Assembly: GCF_011299615.1 (NCBI RefSeq)
Contig: NZ_CP049861.1
Span: 806,001 to 870,000 of the forward strand
DNA length: 64,000 nucleotides
Source of the DNA: Erysipelothrix sp. HDW6C
GTDB lineage: Bacteria > Bacillota_I > Bacilli_A > Erysipelotrichales > Erysipelotrichaceae
Reading direction: 5' to 3'
This document shows, piece after piece, positions 24,143 to 32,951 of the stretch (positions are counted from its first letter, which is position 1; the number at the start of each line of letters is the position of its first letter). Under the pieces are notes generated by a model. That model was not told the DNA's origin. It searched no databases and saw only the letters and a list, made by a program, of their open reading frames with translations. The translations under genes were made by a program, and so were the position numbers.

Positions 24143-25000
24143 ATGTTAGAGGATATTCTGTCTCAATATGGTTTTGATGATGAAACTTTAATTCAGCGGT
24201 TTACGCAAGGTACACAATCGGAAGTCTACCACATCATATCTAAGCAGGGGGATGCAATATTGCGTCTTCTTAACAGTCGAAAGCTCATCGAAAACTATAT
24301 TCAAATTTTCATAAATGATAAACATGCTGTTACTCCGAAGATAATTCAAACATCAAATGGGCAGCACTACGTGTGTATTACAGAAGATCGTTTCGCAATA
24401 GTTCAGGAGTTTTGTTTGGGTGATTACCCACAGAAAAATAATCCGGAAATATTAAGGCGTATCGCACGCACAGTGCAAGAACTTGAATTCGTTTTGTCGG
24501 CATCGGAATACACAACAACGCCCGATAAGTTTGATTTGTCATCACGATACCAATTACTTGGTTCATACCAACAAACGGTGTTTACTGAAAATGGAATCAC
24601 CAAGGCATTTATTGATTCGTATAAAGGTGAAAAATTTGATGGCGATGACTACATACATGGCGATGCAGGTATATGGAATATGATCCAAAATGATGATAGG
24701 TTGAGAATCATTGATTTCTCAGAGTTGCGTGTGGGGTCATGTTATCTAGATCGGGCTGCAGGTTTTCATTCTGCACTTGAATTTGGAACACTTGACACGC
24801 ATGCGTTTCGTGAACTCTATACGGGTTACAGTGAAATGTTTGAATCATTTGATAAGGAGTTGTTCAACGGTTTTCTTGAATTGTGGGAGTTGCGCGGTAT
24901 TGTTGCGCTTGTTTCAGATCGGACAGATATTCCGGATTCTACAATCAAGATGTTAATTCAAAACTTTGTGCGTCTGCGTGAACTTCTCAATGATTTGTGA
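24143..25000 (+). CDS. APH-fold kinase (aminoglycoside/choline kinase-like)
   Basis: The protein has 285 residues. The APH catalytic loop YIHGDAGIWNMI (HGDxxxxN) and the metal site RIIDFSE lie near residues 172-195; an N-lobe with GTQSEVYHI is present. The family phosphorylates small alcohols or amines, including antibiotics, homoserine and methylthioribose. No neighbour suggests the substrate. ATG 24143 follows AAGGAGG by five bases; the longer frame uses TTG. A terminator lies right behind the stop. Confidence 0.82.
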   Translation: MLEDILSQYGFDDETLIQRFTQGTQSEVYHIISKQGDAILRLLNSRKLIENYIQIFINDKHAVTPKIIQTSNGQHYVCITEDRFAIVQEFCLGDYPQKNNPEILRRIARTVQELEFVLSASEYTTTPDKFDLSSRYQLLGSYQQTVFTENGITKAFIDSYKGEKFDGDDYIHGDAGIWNMIQNDDRLRIIDFSELRVGSCYLDRAAGFHSALEFGTLDTHAFRELYTGYSEMFESFDKELFNGFLELWELRGIVALVSDRTDIPDSTIKMLIQNFVRLRELLNDL

Positions 25001-25028
25001 GACTTCTGAAATAAGGAAGTCTTTTTTT
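25000..25028 (+). terminator. Terminator after the APH-fold kinase gene
   Basis: Stem 25000-25006 with 25016-25022, followed by a run of T. Confidence 0.85.
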
Positions 25029-25041
25029 ATAGGGTGCTATA

Positions 25042-25070
25042 TTGACGTTTCTCTATATGCTTTGTATAAT
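25042..25070 (+). promoter_or_regulatory. Promoter of the arsR-arsC-MATE-gshF operon
   Basis: TTGACG (25042-25047), a 17-bp spacer and TATAAT (25065-25070). Confidence 0.9.
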
Positions 25071-25071
25071 G

Positions 25072-25091
25072 ATATAGATAGTTATCTATAT
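25072..25091. promoter_or_regulatory. ArsR operator
   Basis: ATATAGATA and TATCTATAT form perfect 9-bp arms around GT, right after the -10 box and before the arsR ribosome site. The position suits repression by the first gene product. Confidence 0.82.
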
Positions 25092-25104
25092 AGAGGAGAA
25101 ATGT

Positions 25105-25422
25105 ATGTACGCAAACGCAGATTATGTATTAATGTTTAAAGCATTGGCCGATGAAACACGACTTAATATTATGCTTATGCTTCAAGAGGAAAGTCTTTGT
25201 GCTTGTCATATTCTTGAGAGATTTGCAATTACACAGCCAACACTTTCGTATCACATGAAGATATTGGTTGAGAGTGGACTTGTATCGGGTGCTAAAGAAG
25301 GAAACTGGATGCGTTATACAATCGATGCGGAAGCAATTCAAATGCTTCATGTATTGACGGGGCAACTTGTTGCTCCAGTAAGTAAGAAAGGCGATGCGTG
25401 TTCGGTGCGCAAGGACTTATAG
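25105..25422 (+). CDS. arsR: ArsR family metal(loid)-responsive repressor
   Basis: The protein has 105 residues. A winged helix with FKALADETRLNIMLML, the metal-site helix ESLCACHIL (Cys pair in the ArsR ELCVC-like position) and TQPTLSYHMKILVESGLV are typical. As(III) or a related metalloid binding to these cysteines would release DNA; a third ligand might come from Cys98 near the C-terminus. It is the first gene of the operon with arsC, a MATE exporter and gshF, downstream of a clean promoter-operator. Confidence 0.93.
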   Translation: MYANADYVLMFKALADETRLNIMLMLQEESLCACHILERFAITQPTLSYHMKILVESGLVSGAKEGNWMRYTIDAEAIQMLHVLTGQLVAPVSKKGDACSVRKDL

Positions 25423-25423
25423 T

Positions 25424-25831
25424 ATGAAACCAAAAGTTGCCTTTATTTGTGTGCATAATTCGTGTCGAAGTCAAATGGCAGAAGCAATTTCAAAAGTCAT
25501 CGCTAGTGATGTTTTTGAAGCATACTCCGCAGGGACTGCTTTAAAACCTGCGATAAACCCCAGTGCTGTGGCCGTGATTGCGGACAAGTATCAACTAGAT
25601 ATGAATAAGACACAATATTCCAAGTTGATTGAGACTCTTCCAGCTATTGATATCGTCATTACCATGGGATGTAATGTGTCATGCCCAACTTTAGCATGTC
25701 GACATCGCGAAGATTGGGGTCTTGAAGATCCAACAGGTCAAAGCTTGGATGCGTTTGAGGGTACTATGAATGAGATTGAAGCGAAAGTAAAAAATCTGAT
25801 GCATCGAATCCAAAGACAAGAATTGTTATAG
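25424..25831 (+). CDS. arsC: Arsenate reductase, LMW-phosphatase (thioredoxin-coupled) fold
   Basis: The protein has 135 residues. The P-loop CVHNSCRS (Cys9 to Arg15), the redox cysteines Cys83 and Cys87 (VITMGCNVSCP) and EDWGLEDPTG mark the LMW-PTP-type ArsC. It reduces arsenate to arsenite with electrons usually from thioredoxin. It begins one base after the arsR stop. No ArsB or Acr3 pump is in the operon; the next gene is a MATE exporter. A longer frame from 25394 overlaps arsR and lacks a ribosome site. Confidence 0.9.
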   Translation: MKPKVAFICVHNSCRSQMAEAISKVIASDVFEAYSAGTALKPAINPSAVAVIADKYQLDMNKTQYSKLIETLPAIDIVITMGCNVSCPTLACRHREDWGLEDPTGQSLDAFEGTMNEIEAKVKNLMHRIQRQELL

Positions 25832-25847
25832 ATTATGAGGAGTTTAA

Positions 25848-27194
25848 ATGAAACAACATATTGATATGCTCCATGGAGACATTAAACCAACGCTAATTAA
25901 AATATCATTTCCGATAATTCTATCGAACTTTATTCAAACTGCGCTTGGGATGTTTGACATGATCTGGGTTGGAAGGCTTGGAAGTGGCGCAGTGAGTGCG
26001 GTAGGAACTGCGAGTTTCTATGTAAATTTAGCGACGGCAATCTCAACGATTATCACAATTGGGACCGGCGTTCGTGTTGCACAAATGCTGGGGAAAGGTG
26101 ATAAAGAGAGTGCCCGTGTTTATAACAAAAATGGCCTTCTTGTCGGCGTGATACTAGGGCTTTTATTCAGCCTTGTCGTTGGTATATTCTCACCGCAACT
26201 ATTGGCATACTTTGGAATAATAGATACATCGATCCTAACCATGGCGAAGGAGTATCTTGTGGTATCCCTTTTAGGAATTCCCCTTATGTTCTTAATATCT
26301 GTTTACACCACAATCTATACAAGTTATGGTGATACCAAAACAACATTTAAGGCCAATGCAATTGGGTTGGTGATAAACTTAATTCTTGATCCTGTATTCA
26401 TTTTTGGATTGGGAATTATGCCGGCGCTTGGGGTTGTCGGAGCGGCATGGACGAATAATATTGCCCGAGTGATTACGCTGGTTCTTTTGATTGTTTATTC
26501 GAATGAAGAGATCAAACAGAGCCTTCATGCGCGATTTAACTTTAAGCGCACACTTGAAGTTTTTAAATTAGGGTTACCAATTACTGCACAGCGAGTGCTT
26601 TTTTCCTATATATCAATGGCAATGGCAAAAATCATTGTTCAATTTGGTGCAGAGGCAATTGCGGTACAGAAAATTGGTATTCAGATTGAGTCAATAAGCT
26701 ATGTCACAGTTGGAGGTCTACAGGGGGCGATATCTGCCTTTGTAGGTCAAAACTTTGGCGCAGGAAAGCTCAGTAGAATTAAAGATGGATACCGACAATC
26801 GCTCCAACTTGTACTCATTTTCGGTATCGCTGTATCAGCACTCTTCATAATTTTTCCTAAGCAGATATTCAGTGTTTTTATCGCTGAACCGGAAATTATT
26901 AACGATGGTGTCGGATACATGCGTGCCATTGGGTTATCACAAGTCTTTATGTGCATTGAACTCTTAACAGTAGGAGCCTTCAATGGTATTGGGAAGACCT
27001 ATATCCCACCAATTATTTCTGTTATCTTTACGATCATGCGCATCCCATTGGCACTGCTCTTGTCACAATCAATGGGGCTTATGGGCGTATGGTGGAGTAT
27101 CAGTTTAACAAGTGTATTCAAAGGTGTCAGTTTGTTCTTGTGGTTCAATTACACAATGTCAGAGAAACGAGGAACTCAAAATGTCGCAGTATAA
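25848..27194 (+). CDS. MATE family efflux protein
   Basis: The protein has 448 residues and 12 predicted helices in two homologous halves; typical MATE signatures include the N-terminal GDIKPTLIKISFPIILSNF and SAVGTASFYVN. The family exports cations, drugs or metabolites using Na+ or H+. Here it sits between arsC and gshF, replacing the usual arsenite pump, so export of an arsenic species or thiol conjugate is possible but unproven. Its 3' end overlaps gshF by 14 nt. Confidence 0.92.
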   Translation: MKQHIDMLHGDIKPTLIKISFPIILSNFIQTALGMFDMIWVGRLGSGAVSAVGTASFYVNLATAISTIITIGTGVRVAQMLGKGDKESARVYNKNGLLVGVILGLLFSLVVGIFSPQLLAYFGIIDTSILTMAKEYLVVSLLGIPLMFLISVYTTIYTSYGDTKTTFKANAIGLVINLILDPVFIFGLGIMPALGVVGAAWTNNIARVITLVLLIVYSNEEIKQSLHARFNFKRTLEVFKLGLPITAQRVLFSYISMAMAKIIVQFGAEAIAVQKIGIQIESISYVTVGGLQGAISAFVGQNFGAGKLSRIKDGYRQSLQLVLIFGIAVSALFIIFPKQIFSVFIAEPEIINDGVGYMRAIGLSQVFMCIELLTVGAFNGIGKTYIPPIISVIFTIMRIPLALLLSQSMGLMGVWWSISLTSVFKGVSLFLWFNYTMSEKRGTQNVAV

Positions 27195-29436
27195 TCTATT
27201 CAAAGGGATGTTTGGCATCGAAAAAGAGAATATTCGTGTTACGAATGATGGGGTAATATCTCAAAGCCAACATCCAAGCGTGTTTGGCGAACATAATCCC
27301 TATATCATGCGTGACTTCTCAGAAGCCCAACTTGAAATGGTAACGCCACCCGTTAAATCGATCACAGAGGCCTACCAGTTCTTGGGGAATATTCAAGATA
27401 TCGTACTGCGCACACTTGAATCCGAATACCTATGGCCGCAAAGTAATCCTCCGATTCTTCCCAACGAAGCTGCGATTCCAATTGCTGAATATCGGGATAC
27501 GAATAAAAAAGAATATCGAGACTATTTAAGCAAAAAGTATGGAAATAAACGTTCAGTAATTTCCGGTATTCATTTTAACGTGTCATTTGATGATACAGTA
27601 TTACGCAAACTGTGGAAGCAGACTCATGAAGTGGACTTTGAAGACTTTAAAGATTCGCTATACTTAAAGGTCGCAAAGTACTTTCAATACTATCGATGGT
27701 TCTTTATTCACGTGATGGCAGCAAGTCCAGTGTTTCACGACAGTTTTGTTGAGAAATGTGTGCAAACTAGCCAACACAACAAGCAAGGAGACTGTTCCTA
27801 TGAAGGGCTTGCTTCGTTGCGGAATAGTGTGTGCGGATATCGTAATGATGCGTTACTGTTGTTGGACTATAACTCTTTTGAAGGCTATAAAAATTCGATC
27901 GAGAGCCATATAGCGCAAGGCTCATTGAGTGGTGCATCGGAACTTTACGAGGCTGTACGCCTGAAGTCTAAAAACAACAATCACATTACCTATCTTGAAT
28001 TACGATTTATTGATATTAATCCCCTGTTTTCGATTGGGGTAAATCAAAGTGATCTCGAACTCATTCACATGTTTATGGTATATTTTGCGATGCAACCTGA
28101 TTTTGATTTTAATGATAAACTACAAGAAATTGCGGCAGTAAATCATGATATTGCCAGCAGAAATTTCGCAGATGATGAGATTATCGACTCTAATCAAGCT
28201 CTGCAAACCATTACGGATGCATCGCTTCAACTGCTGCGCTCGCTTGAAGAATACGTGAACTTAATTGAGAATGTGCCTTATGATTCGAATACAGTTTTAA
28301 CGCAGACACGATTGCGCATTGAAACCTCTACTATGAGTTACAGTTCACAGATTCGTTCTGAAATCGCATCTCAAGATTACATATCGTTTCATATGGATAT
28401 GGCGCGCAATTACACCCAAGAAAGTCTAGATAATCCCACACGCTTCTACGGTTATGAAATGTTGGAACTTTCGACACGAATCGTGTTGCAAGCAGCAATT
28501 CGTAAGGGTTACCACTTCGAAATCATGGACGCTGATGCGAATTTCATCCGCATTAAAGATGGTAATGCAAATGCCTGGGAATATATTAAAGAAGCTACAA
28601 AGACTCGATTGGATCCCTATAGTTCAGTTCTTGTTATGGAAAATAAAGCAGTGACCAAACGCGTGCTTGATGAAGATGGAATCCCTGTTCCACAAGGGTT
28701 TGTGGTTGCAAACAAGCGAGAAGGTTTGCAACTGTATCGTGAAGGTCTTTTGCCATCAGCACTCGTTGTGAAACCAAACAATACCAATTTTGGAGTTGGA
28801 ATTACCATATTTCCACATACCTATACAGAGTTACAGTTTCAAACAGCCCTTGATCATGCTTTTGAAGCCGATTCAACGGTTTTACTGGAATCATTCATTT
28901 CTGGTGAAGAGTACCGTATTCTCATCATTGGGGGAAAAGTAGAAGGCATTCTTTATCGCAGACCTGCCAGTGTCGAAGGGGATGGCATTCACACGATCAA
29001 GGAACTGGTAGAAATTAAAAACAGGAATCCACTTCGTGGGTACCACTATACAAAACCCTTGGAGAAGATTCAAATTGATAATGTTGTTATTGATTTTCTT
29101 CGCCAAAACGATGCCAATGTTGATACCGTTCCACTTCAAGGAGAACGCATTTTCTTAAGAGAAAATTCAAACATTAGTACGGGTGGGGACAGTATTGATG
29201 TAACGGATAATGTTCATAGATCATACTTTCGGATTGCGGAACAAGCCGCACGGGCATTGGATGTTTCCATAACAGGTGTAGATATGATGATAGCGAATAT
29301 TAGTGAACCCGCAAACGATACGAATCATGCAATCATTGAAATGAATTTTAATCCCGCAATTCATATTCATTGTTTTCCTTACAAAGGTAAAAACAGAAAT
29401 ATTGGCGATACAATTCTTAATGTACTCACTAAATAA
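27181..29436 (+). CDS. gshF: Bifunctional glutamate-cysteine ligase / glutathione synthetase
   Basis: The protein has 751 residues, matching GshF/GshAB. The N-terminal two thirds are a GshA-like ligase (GIEKENIRV; MRDFSEAQLEMVTPP; LRNSVCGYRN); from about residue 480 an ATP-grasp domain follows (VLVMENKAVTKRVLDEDGIP, GVGITIF, LESFISGEEYRILIIGGK, and a C-terminal IIEMNFNPAIHIH). It makes glutathione from Glu, Cys and Gly in one protein. ATG 27181 has GAGGA upstream; it lies inside the MATE gene end, so translation is coupled. Linking glutathione synthesis to an ArsR-controlled operon is notable. Confidence 0.96.
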   Translation: MSQYNLFKGMFGIEKENIRVTNDGVISQSQHPSVFGEHNPYIMRDFSEAQLEMVTPPVKSITEAYQFLGNIQDIVLRTLESEYLWPQSNPPILPNEAAIPIAEYRDTNKKEYRDYLSKKYGNKRSVISGIHFNVSFDDTVLRKLWKQTHEVDFEDFKDSLYLKVAKYFQYYRWFFIHVMAASPVFHDSFVEKCVQTSQHNKQGDCSYEGLASLRNSVCGYRNDALLLLDYNSFEGYKNSIESHIAQGSLSGASELYEAVRLKSKNNNHITYLELRFIDINPLFSIGVNQSDLELIHMFMVYFAMQPDFDFNDKLQEIAAVNHDIASRNFADDEIIDSNQALQTITDASLQLLRSLEEYVNLIENVPYDSNTVLTQTRLRIETSTMSYSSQIRSEIASQDYISFHMDMARNYTQESLDNPTRFYGYEMLELSTRIVLQAAIRKGYHFEIMDADANFIRIKDGNANAWEYIKEATKTRLDPYSSVLVMENKAVTKRVLDEDGIPVPQGFVVANKREGLQLYREGLLPSALVVKPNNTNFGVGITIFPHTYTELQFQTALDHAFEADSTVLLESFISGEEYRILIIGGKVEGILYRRPASVEGDGIHTIKELVEIKNRNPLRGYHYTKPLEKIQIDNVVIDFLRQNDANVDTVPLQGERIFLRENSNISTGGDSIDVTDNVHRSYFRIAEQAARALDVSITGVDMMIANISEPANDTNHAIIEMNFNPAIHIHCFPYKGKNRNIGDTILNVLTK

Positions 29437-29646
29437 ATTCGTCATATTTCATGAGATAATTGTGGTATAGAAATTAATATTTAATCTTAACTGCTTTACT
29501 CATCACAATTTTGTGTAAAATTATTCTAAAACTCACAAAGATGACTCGTTTTTTGCGCAACTGCGCGTAAAATAATTGTAATTGCACTAAATGAGAATAA
29601 TCGCTCTCGCTTATAGTCTATACTTAAACTATACAAGGAGAATCAG

Positions 29647-29976
29647 ATGAAAAAAGAGATGAAAGTACTAATTTCCATCGTAGTATGCTTGGTTTTTGTA
29701 GTCGTCGGTTCGTTGTTCGTTAATAAGCGACGGGTAGTTTTTGATCGAAACGAGATAACTCATTTCAAATCCCCCCTGTTTGTGATGCCACTTAATCGAG
29801 TTCAATCCGGTATGGAATGGGACTATTCATACCGTGGACTGGGCTATAATGTTTTTGTAAAGAACAAGAGTGATAAGACGGGTAAAATTAACGAAAACCT
29901 AATGAGCTGTTTTGCACCGTGGGGCGTTACAGTAGACCATGAGAATATGGACAAGTACTGTTCTATCTCAGAGTAA
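29647..29976 (+). CDS. Small membrane-anchored protein of unknown function
   Basis: The protein has 109 residues: a signal-anchor (about 5-25), no lipobox Cys, then a short external domain with two cysteines (MSCFAPWG and KYCSISE) that could form a disulphide. AAGGAG precedes the ATG and a strong terminator follows, so it is a separate unit. I do not recognise the family. The upstream 210 bp (29437-29646) hold an AT-rich stretch with TATACT near 29622 but no clear terminator for gshF. Confidence 0.7.
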   Translation: MKKEMKVLISIVVCLVFVVVGSLFVNKRRVVFDRNEITHFKSPLFVMPLNRVQSGMEWDYSYRGLGYNVFVKNKSDKTGKINENLMSCFAPWGVTVDHENMDKYCSISE

Positions 29977-29982
29977 AATTGG

Positions 29983-30011
29983 AAAAGCGATTTCTAGGAA
30001 TCGCTTTTTTT
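29983..30011 (+). terminator. Terminator after the small membrane protein gene
   Basis: A 10-bp stem (29983-29992 with 29999-30008) and T run. Confidence 0.9.
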
Positions 30012-30091
30012 GAACACCGTAATAGTGGTTATATCAATTGTGATAGATTCGTGAGTGTGTTAAAATTCGACTATAGTCTAGGAGGGGAAAT

Positions 30092-30907
30092 ATGACTAAG
30101 AAGAAGATAGTGAAGGCAGATACGCCTGAAACTGCTGAGAAAGCTGTTAAAGTATCGAAAGTGGTCGAAGATAATGTTGAAAAGACTACGGAAAGTGCCG
30201 CTGAAAAACCTGCAGCCAAAGTTTTCAAACCTACAGATGAAAATAAGAAAAAAGCAACTCAGTTTCGAATAATTGCCGGAATCTTATGGGCCATCGCGAT
30301 TGGATTGGAAATCTTTGCAATTATGCAATTACGTAAAACTCCGATTAACTTGGGACTCATCATTGGTCTCTTAATCGTAGATGCAATTTTTGCAATTGGG
30401 GGATCGCTATTATGGAAACAAGCCAACCGTTTGGATCCAGCATCTGAGAAAGATAAAGTACGATTCTTCGTGCAAAATCAATTGGGATTCATTGTTGGGA
30501 TTATTGCTTTCTTACCTTTAATCGTCTTGATGTTAACAAACAAAGATATGGATGGAAAACAAAAAGGAATTGCGACTACAGTAGCTGTTATTGCGCTGGC
30601 AATCGTAAGTGCATTTGGACTTGATTTCAACCCTGCATCCATCGAAAAGTATACTGAGGAAACAGCGTTGGTAGAGTCACTTATGGGTGATGATGCTGTA
30701 TTCTGGACAAAGTCGGGTCGTGTATACCATCTATTTGATGATTGTTATACAATTAATTCAGATCGTACCGATGAAATTATTACAGGAAAGGTTTCTCAAG
30801 CATACGAACTCCGTAACATTGAAGAAATTTGTAAAATCTGTCTCAAACGTGCACAAGCTGGTACAACAGCACATGTTGAAGATGGTGGTCACGACCATCA
30901 TCACTAA
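30092..30907 (+). CDS. Membrane protein with charged N-terminus, Cys-rich C-domain and His-rich tail
   Basis: The protein has 271 residues. The first 55 are Lys/Ala/Glu-rich and likely disordered; about four hydrophobic segments span 60-185. A small domain then carries HLFDDCYTI and ICKICLKRA (Cys near 219, with a CxxC near 251), followed by a tail ending GGHDHHH. The cysteines and histidines suggest metal binding. No named family is recognised. AGGAGGGG precedes the ATG; a terminator follows the stop. Confidence 0.75.
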   Translation: MTKKKIVKADTPETAEKAVKVSKVVEDNVEKTTESAAEKPAAKVFKPTDENKKKATQFRIIAGILWAIAIGLEIFAIMQLRKTPINLGLIIGLLIVDAIFAIGGSLLWKQANRLDPASEKDKVRFFVQNQLGFIVGIIAFLPLIVLMLTNKDMDGKQKGIATTVAVIALAIVSAFGLDFNPASIEKYTEETALVESLMGDDAVFWTKSGRVYHLFDDCYTINSDRTDEIITGKVSQAYELRNIEEICKICLKRAQAGTTAHVEDGGHDHHH

Positions 30908-30916
30908 AAGTATATG

Positions 30917-30950
30917 AAAAACTCGGTTCGTATGATCCGAGTTTTTTAAT
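30917..30950. terminator. Bidirectional terminator
   Basis: A 10-bp stem (30917-30926 with 30937-30946) between convergent genes, with A- and T-rich flanks. Confidence 0.9.
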
Positions 30951-31455
30951 GCAAATTCTCGATGAGGGTTGTGAACCATTCGATATTTACCAAATGATGT
31001 GCGCGTGAATTCGCGAGCATCATCGTGAAATAGGATGGCTCTGCAGTCACTAAGCTCATTTCAAGAAGTTCAACTTTTGCTTGTGTTTGCTGAATTTGTA
31101 ACTCAAGTAGCTCTAATAGTTCTTTTTTATCGTACATATCTGCGAAGAGAAGTGGCCCATACAGTGTAAGGTTTACATAATCTGTTATGGATCCATAATG
31201 CTTCATGAGTTCATTGAAAGTATTGATACCAGAGTCAGTGATTTTGTAGTGACGCGCATCATGACTGCTCACTTCACCTGTATCAACCTGGTTGATATGA
31301 CCTTTTTCCTCAAGCTGTTGTACATTGTAGTAAAAAGATCCTTTTGTGACTTTCACAATGTATTTGTAATGACGCTCATCCATAAGTCGCAAAAGGTCAT
31401 AGCCACTTGAATCGGGATTTTGGTAGATTAAGCCCAGAATCAACAATGGAATCAT
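30946..31455 (-). CDS. PadR family transcriptional regulator
   Basis: The protein has 169 residues. The N-terminal winged helix has the PadR start (LLILGLIYQNPDSSGYDLLRLM) and KGSFYYNVQQLEEKG; the C-terminus is the usual coiled dimerisation helix pair. It is translationally coupled (4-bp overlap) to the upstream esterase gene in the same operon, so it probably regulates its own operon through the 26-bp palindrome at 32315. Confidence 0.9.
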   Translation of the reverse strand: MIPLLILGLIYQNPDSSGYDLLRLMDERHYKYIVKVTKGSFYYNVQQLEEKGHINQVDTGEVSSHDARHYKITDSGINTFNELMKHYGSITDYVNLTLYGPLLFADMYDKKELLELLELQIQQTQAKVELLEMSLVTAEPSYFTMMLANSRAHHLVNIEWFTTLIENLH

Positions 31456-32291
31456 GACTTACCTGTAAGACTTTCTGTGAAAGTTTGGTAGTCGATTTTT
31501 CCTTTTGCAAGCTTTGTTGTAAGATCATGCATGGTTTCGTTAGGCGTTAGTGTCCGTGATTCGATGGCCATCACCATATCCATCTCGTTTTTGAGTGGCT
31601 CGTCCACATTCTTTTGTTCTTTGAATGCCGCATAATAACGAAGTCCGAATCTTCGCAGTGAAACTGCATCCATATGGATTCCGTCGGGGTTACTCGTTAA
31701 GAGTTGCGAACTTACTATATAGGTGTTGGTATGGTCGTTTGTATAGTGTCGAAGGACGTGGTTTATTTCCTTGTACTCACTGCTGTAGAGCCCAAATCCC
31801 GATTTACCAAGGAAGTCTCCCAGTTCGCCAATGATAAGGGGAACGGCATGGAGTTGGAGGGTATCTTTAAGTGTTCTCATGTTAACTGAGAGTTTATCGT
31901 AGTAACTTTGGTGTAATCCTGAATGACTGTCACTTTCACCTTGATGCCAAAGAATTCCGATAATTTCACTGGTCTCCATAGCGAAACGTGCCTCGCTGAG
32001 CGCATGGCGGAAAAGATGCCCATCGACATTCCAGTCTTCTAAAGAACTACCGCCCTCTGCACAAGGAATGAGCCCAATTTGTTCACCGGGGTTATCATGT
32101 GACCATGCATCTGCAAACGTTGCTGCAAGGCTAATACCTGCTACACTGCGATCGGGATTGATCGGTTCAGCCATCATTTGCCAGCGCCCATTGCGCAGCA
32201 TAAATACGTGCTCGTTAATTAAGGGGGCGACATCGGCGATAAAACCGCGTCCAGCCATGTTTGATTGGCCAATCATTAAAATTGATTTCAT
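31452..32291 (-). CDS. SASA/SGNH carbohydrate esterase (sialate O-acetylesterase-like)
   Basis: The protein has 279 residues. SGNH blocks are visible: MIGQSNMAGRG with the nucleophile Ser9, GGSSLEDW, WHQGESDS (about 113) and DGIHMDAV (Asp-His, about 208). The family removes acetyl groups from sugars such as sialic acid or xylan. No signal peptide is present, so it acts in the cytosol. A ~55-residue C-terminal extension has no recognised domain. It is the first gene of an operon with the PadR regulator. Confidence 0.88.
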   Translation of the reverse strand: MKSILMIGQSNMAGRGFIADVAPLINEHVFMLRNGRWQMMAEPINPDRSVAGISLAATFADAWSHDNPGEQIGLIPCAEGGSSLEDWNVDGHLFRHALSEARFAMETSEIIGILWHQGESDSHSGLHQSYYDKLSVNMRTLKDTLQLHAVPLIIGELGDFLGKSGFGLYSSEYKEINHVLRHYTNDHTNTYIVSSQLLTSNPDGIHMDAVSLRRFGLRYYAAFKEQKNVDEPLKNEMDMVMAIESRTLTPNETMHDLTTKLAKGKIDYQTFTESLTGKS

Positions 32292-32314
32292 ACATATTTC
32301 CTCACATTCAAAAA

Positions 32315-32344
32315 TAGTATAGTCTAATTAGACTATACTATCAA
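32315..32344 (-). promoter_or_regulatory. Promoter with perfect 26-bp palindrome (PadR operator candidate)
   Basis: On the minus strand TTGATA (32344-32339), a 17-bp spacer and TATACT (32321-32316) form a sigma-A promoter. A perfect palindrome occupies 32315-32340 (half-site TAGTATAGTCTAA), spanning the whole spacer and -10. Confidence 0.85.
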
Positions 32345-32358
32345 GTACAATAAATATT

Positions 32359-32886
32359 TTAGTCGTTGAATACTTCGATAACATAGTATTCGAAATCATA
32401 ACCTTCAGAGTAATCGCCAATTGTGATTGTAAAATGGCCAGTTTGTGGGACTATTTTTTCGATATTGCGTGAAGGATCAGCACTCACCAAAACATCAAAA
32501 AGTTCCACATTTCCAGGAATTGTGTAATAAAATGCAGTAACATCTCCAACACTTGTGTAATTTGAAGTAATCTGTCTGCCTTCTTCATCCCAGCCAAGTT
32601 GCAGTGCGCGTTGGCGGTAATTGAATGATTTAACATGACTGTCTATCTCCAAAGTATAACGAGCGATATCAGGAATGTCTGTTTTTTCCCAATCAACAAT
32701 ATAAAATTGAACGAGACTAGCAACCGTTTCTGGGCTCACGTTAGCATTGTATTCAACAAAGATGCGCTCTTGGAGTACAACTGTAAAATCGGGTCGTTTG
32801 GGTTTTTGAGTGATGTACCAAGCCAGCGCAACCACAATAATTAATGTGCTTGAACTTAAGAAAATACAAAGTCGTTTATGTTTCAT
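32359..32886 (-). CDS. Membrane-anchored protein of unknown function
   Basis: The protein has 175 residues. A signal-anchor (about 8-28) is followed by an external beta-rich domain with no cysteines or known motif. The start at 32886 is chosen because AGAGG is six bases upstream; an ATG two codons earlier abuts that site. It could be a DUF-type extracytoplasmic protein; no function can be assigned. Confidence 0.65.
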   Translation of the reverse strand: MKHKRLCIFLSSSTLIIVVALAWYITQKPKRPDFTVVLQERIFVEYNANVSPETVASLVQFYIVDWEKTDIPDIARYTLEIDSHVKSFNYRQRALQLGWDEEGRQITSNYTSVGDVTAFYYTIPGNVELFDVLVSADPSRNIEKIVPQTGHFTITIGDYSEGYDFEYYVIEVFND

Positions 32887-32951
32887 ATGCATCCTCTATG
32901 CGATCATTAAAGCCAAACATTTCTATACTAAAAAAAACGATACAAGACCGT

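Noticed and set aside
29540-29560. GCGC-rich hairpin after gshF as terminator
   Set aside because: No T run follows; it does not look like an intrinsic terminator.
29541-29570. Nine-codon ORF (MTRFLRNCA) between gshF and the small membrane protein
   Set aside because: No Shine-Dalgarno sequence, no promoter at a suitable distance, and no hairpin touching the next ribosome site.
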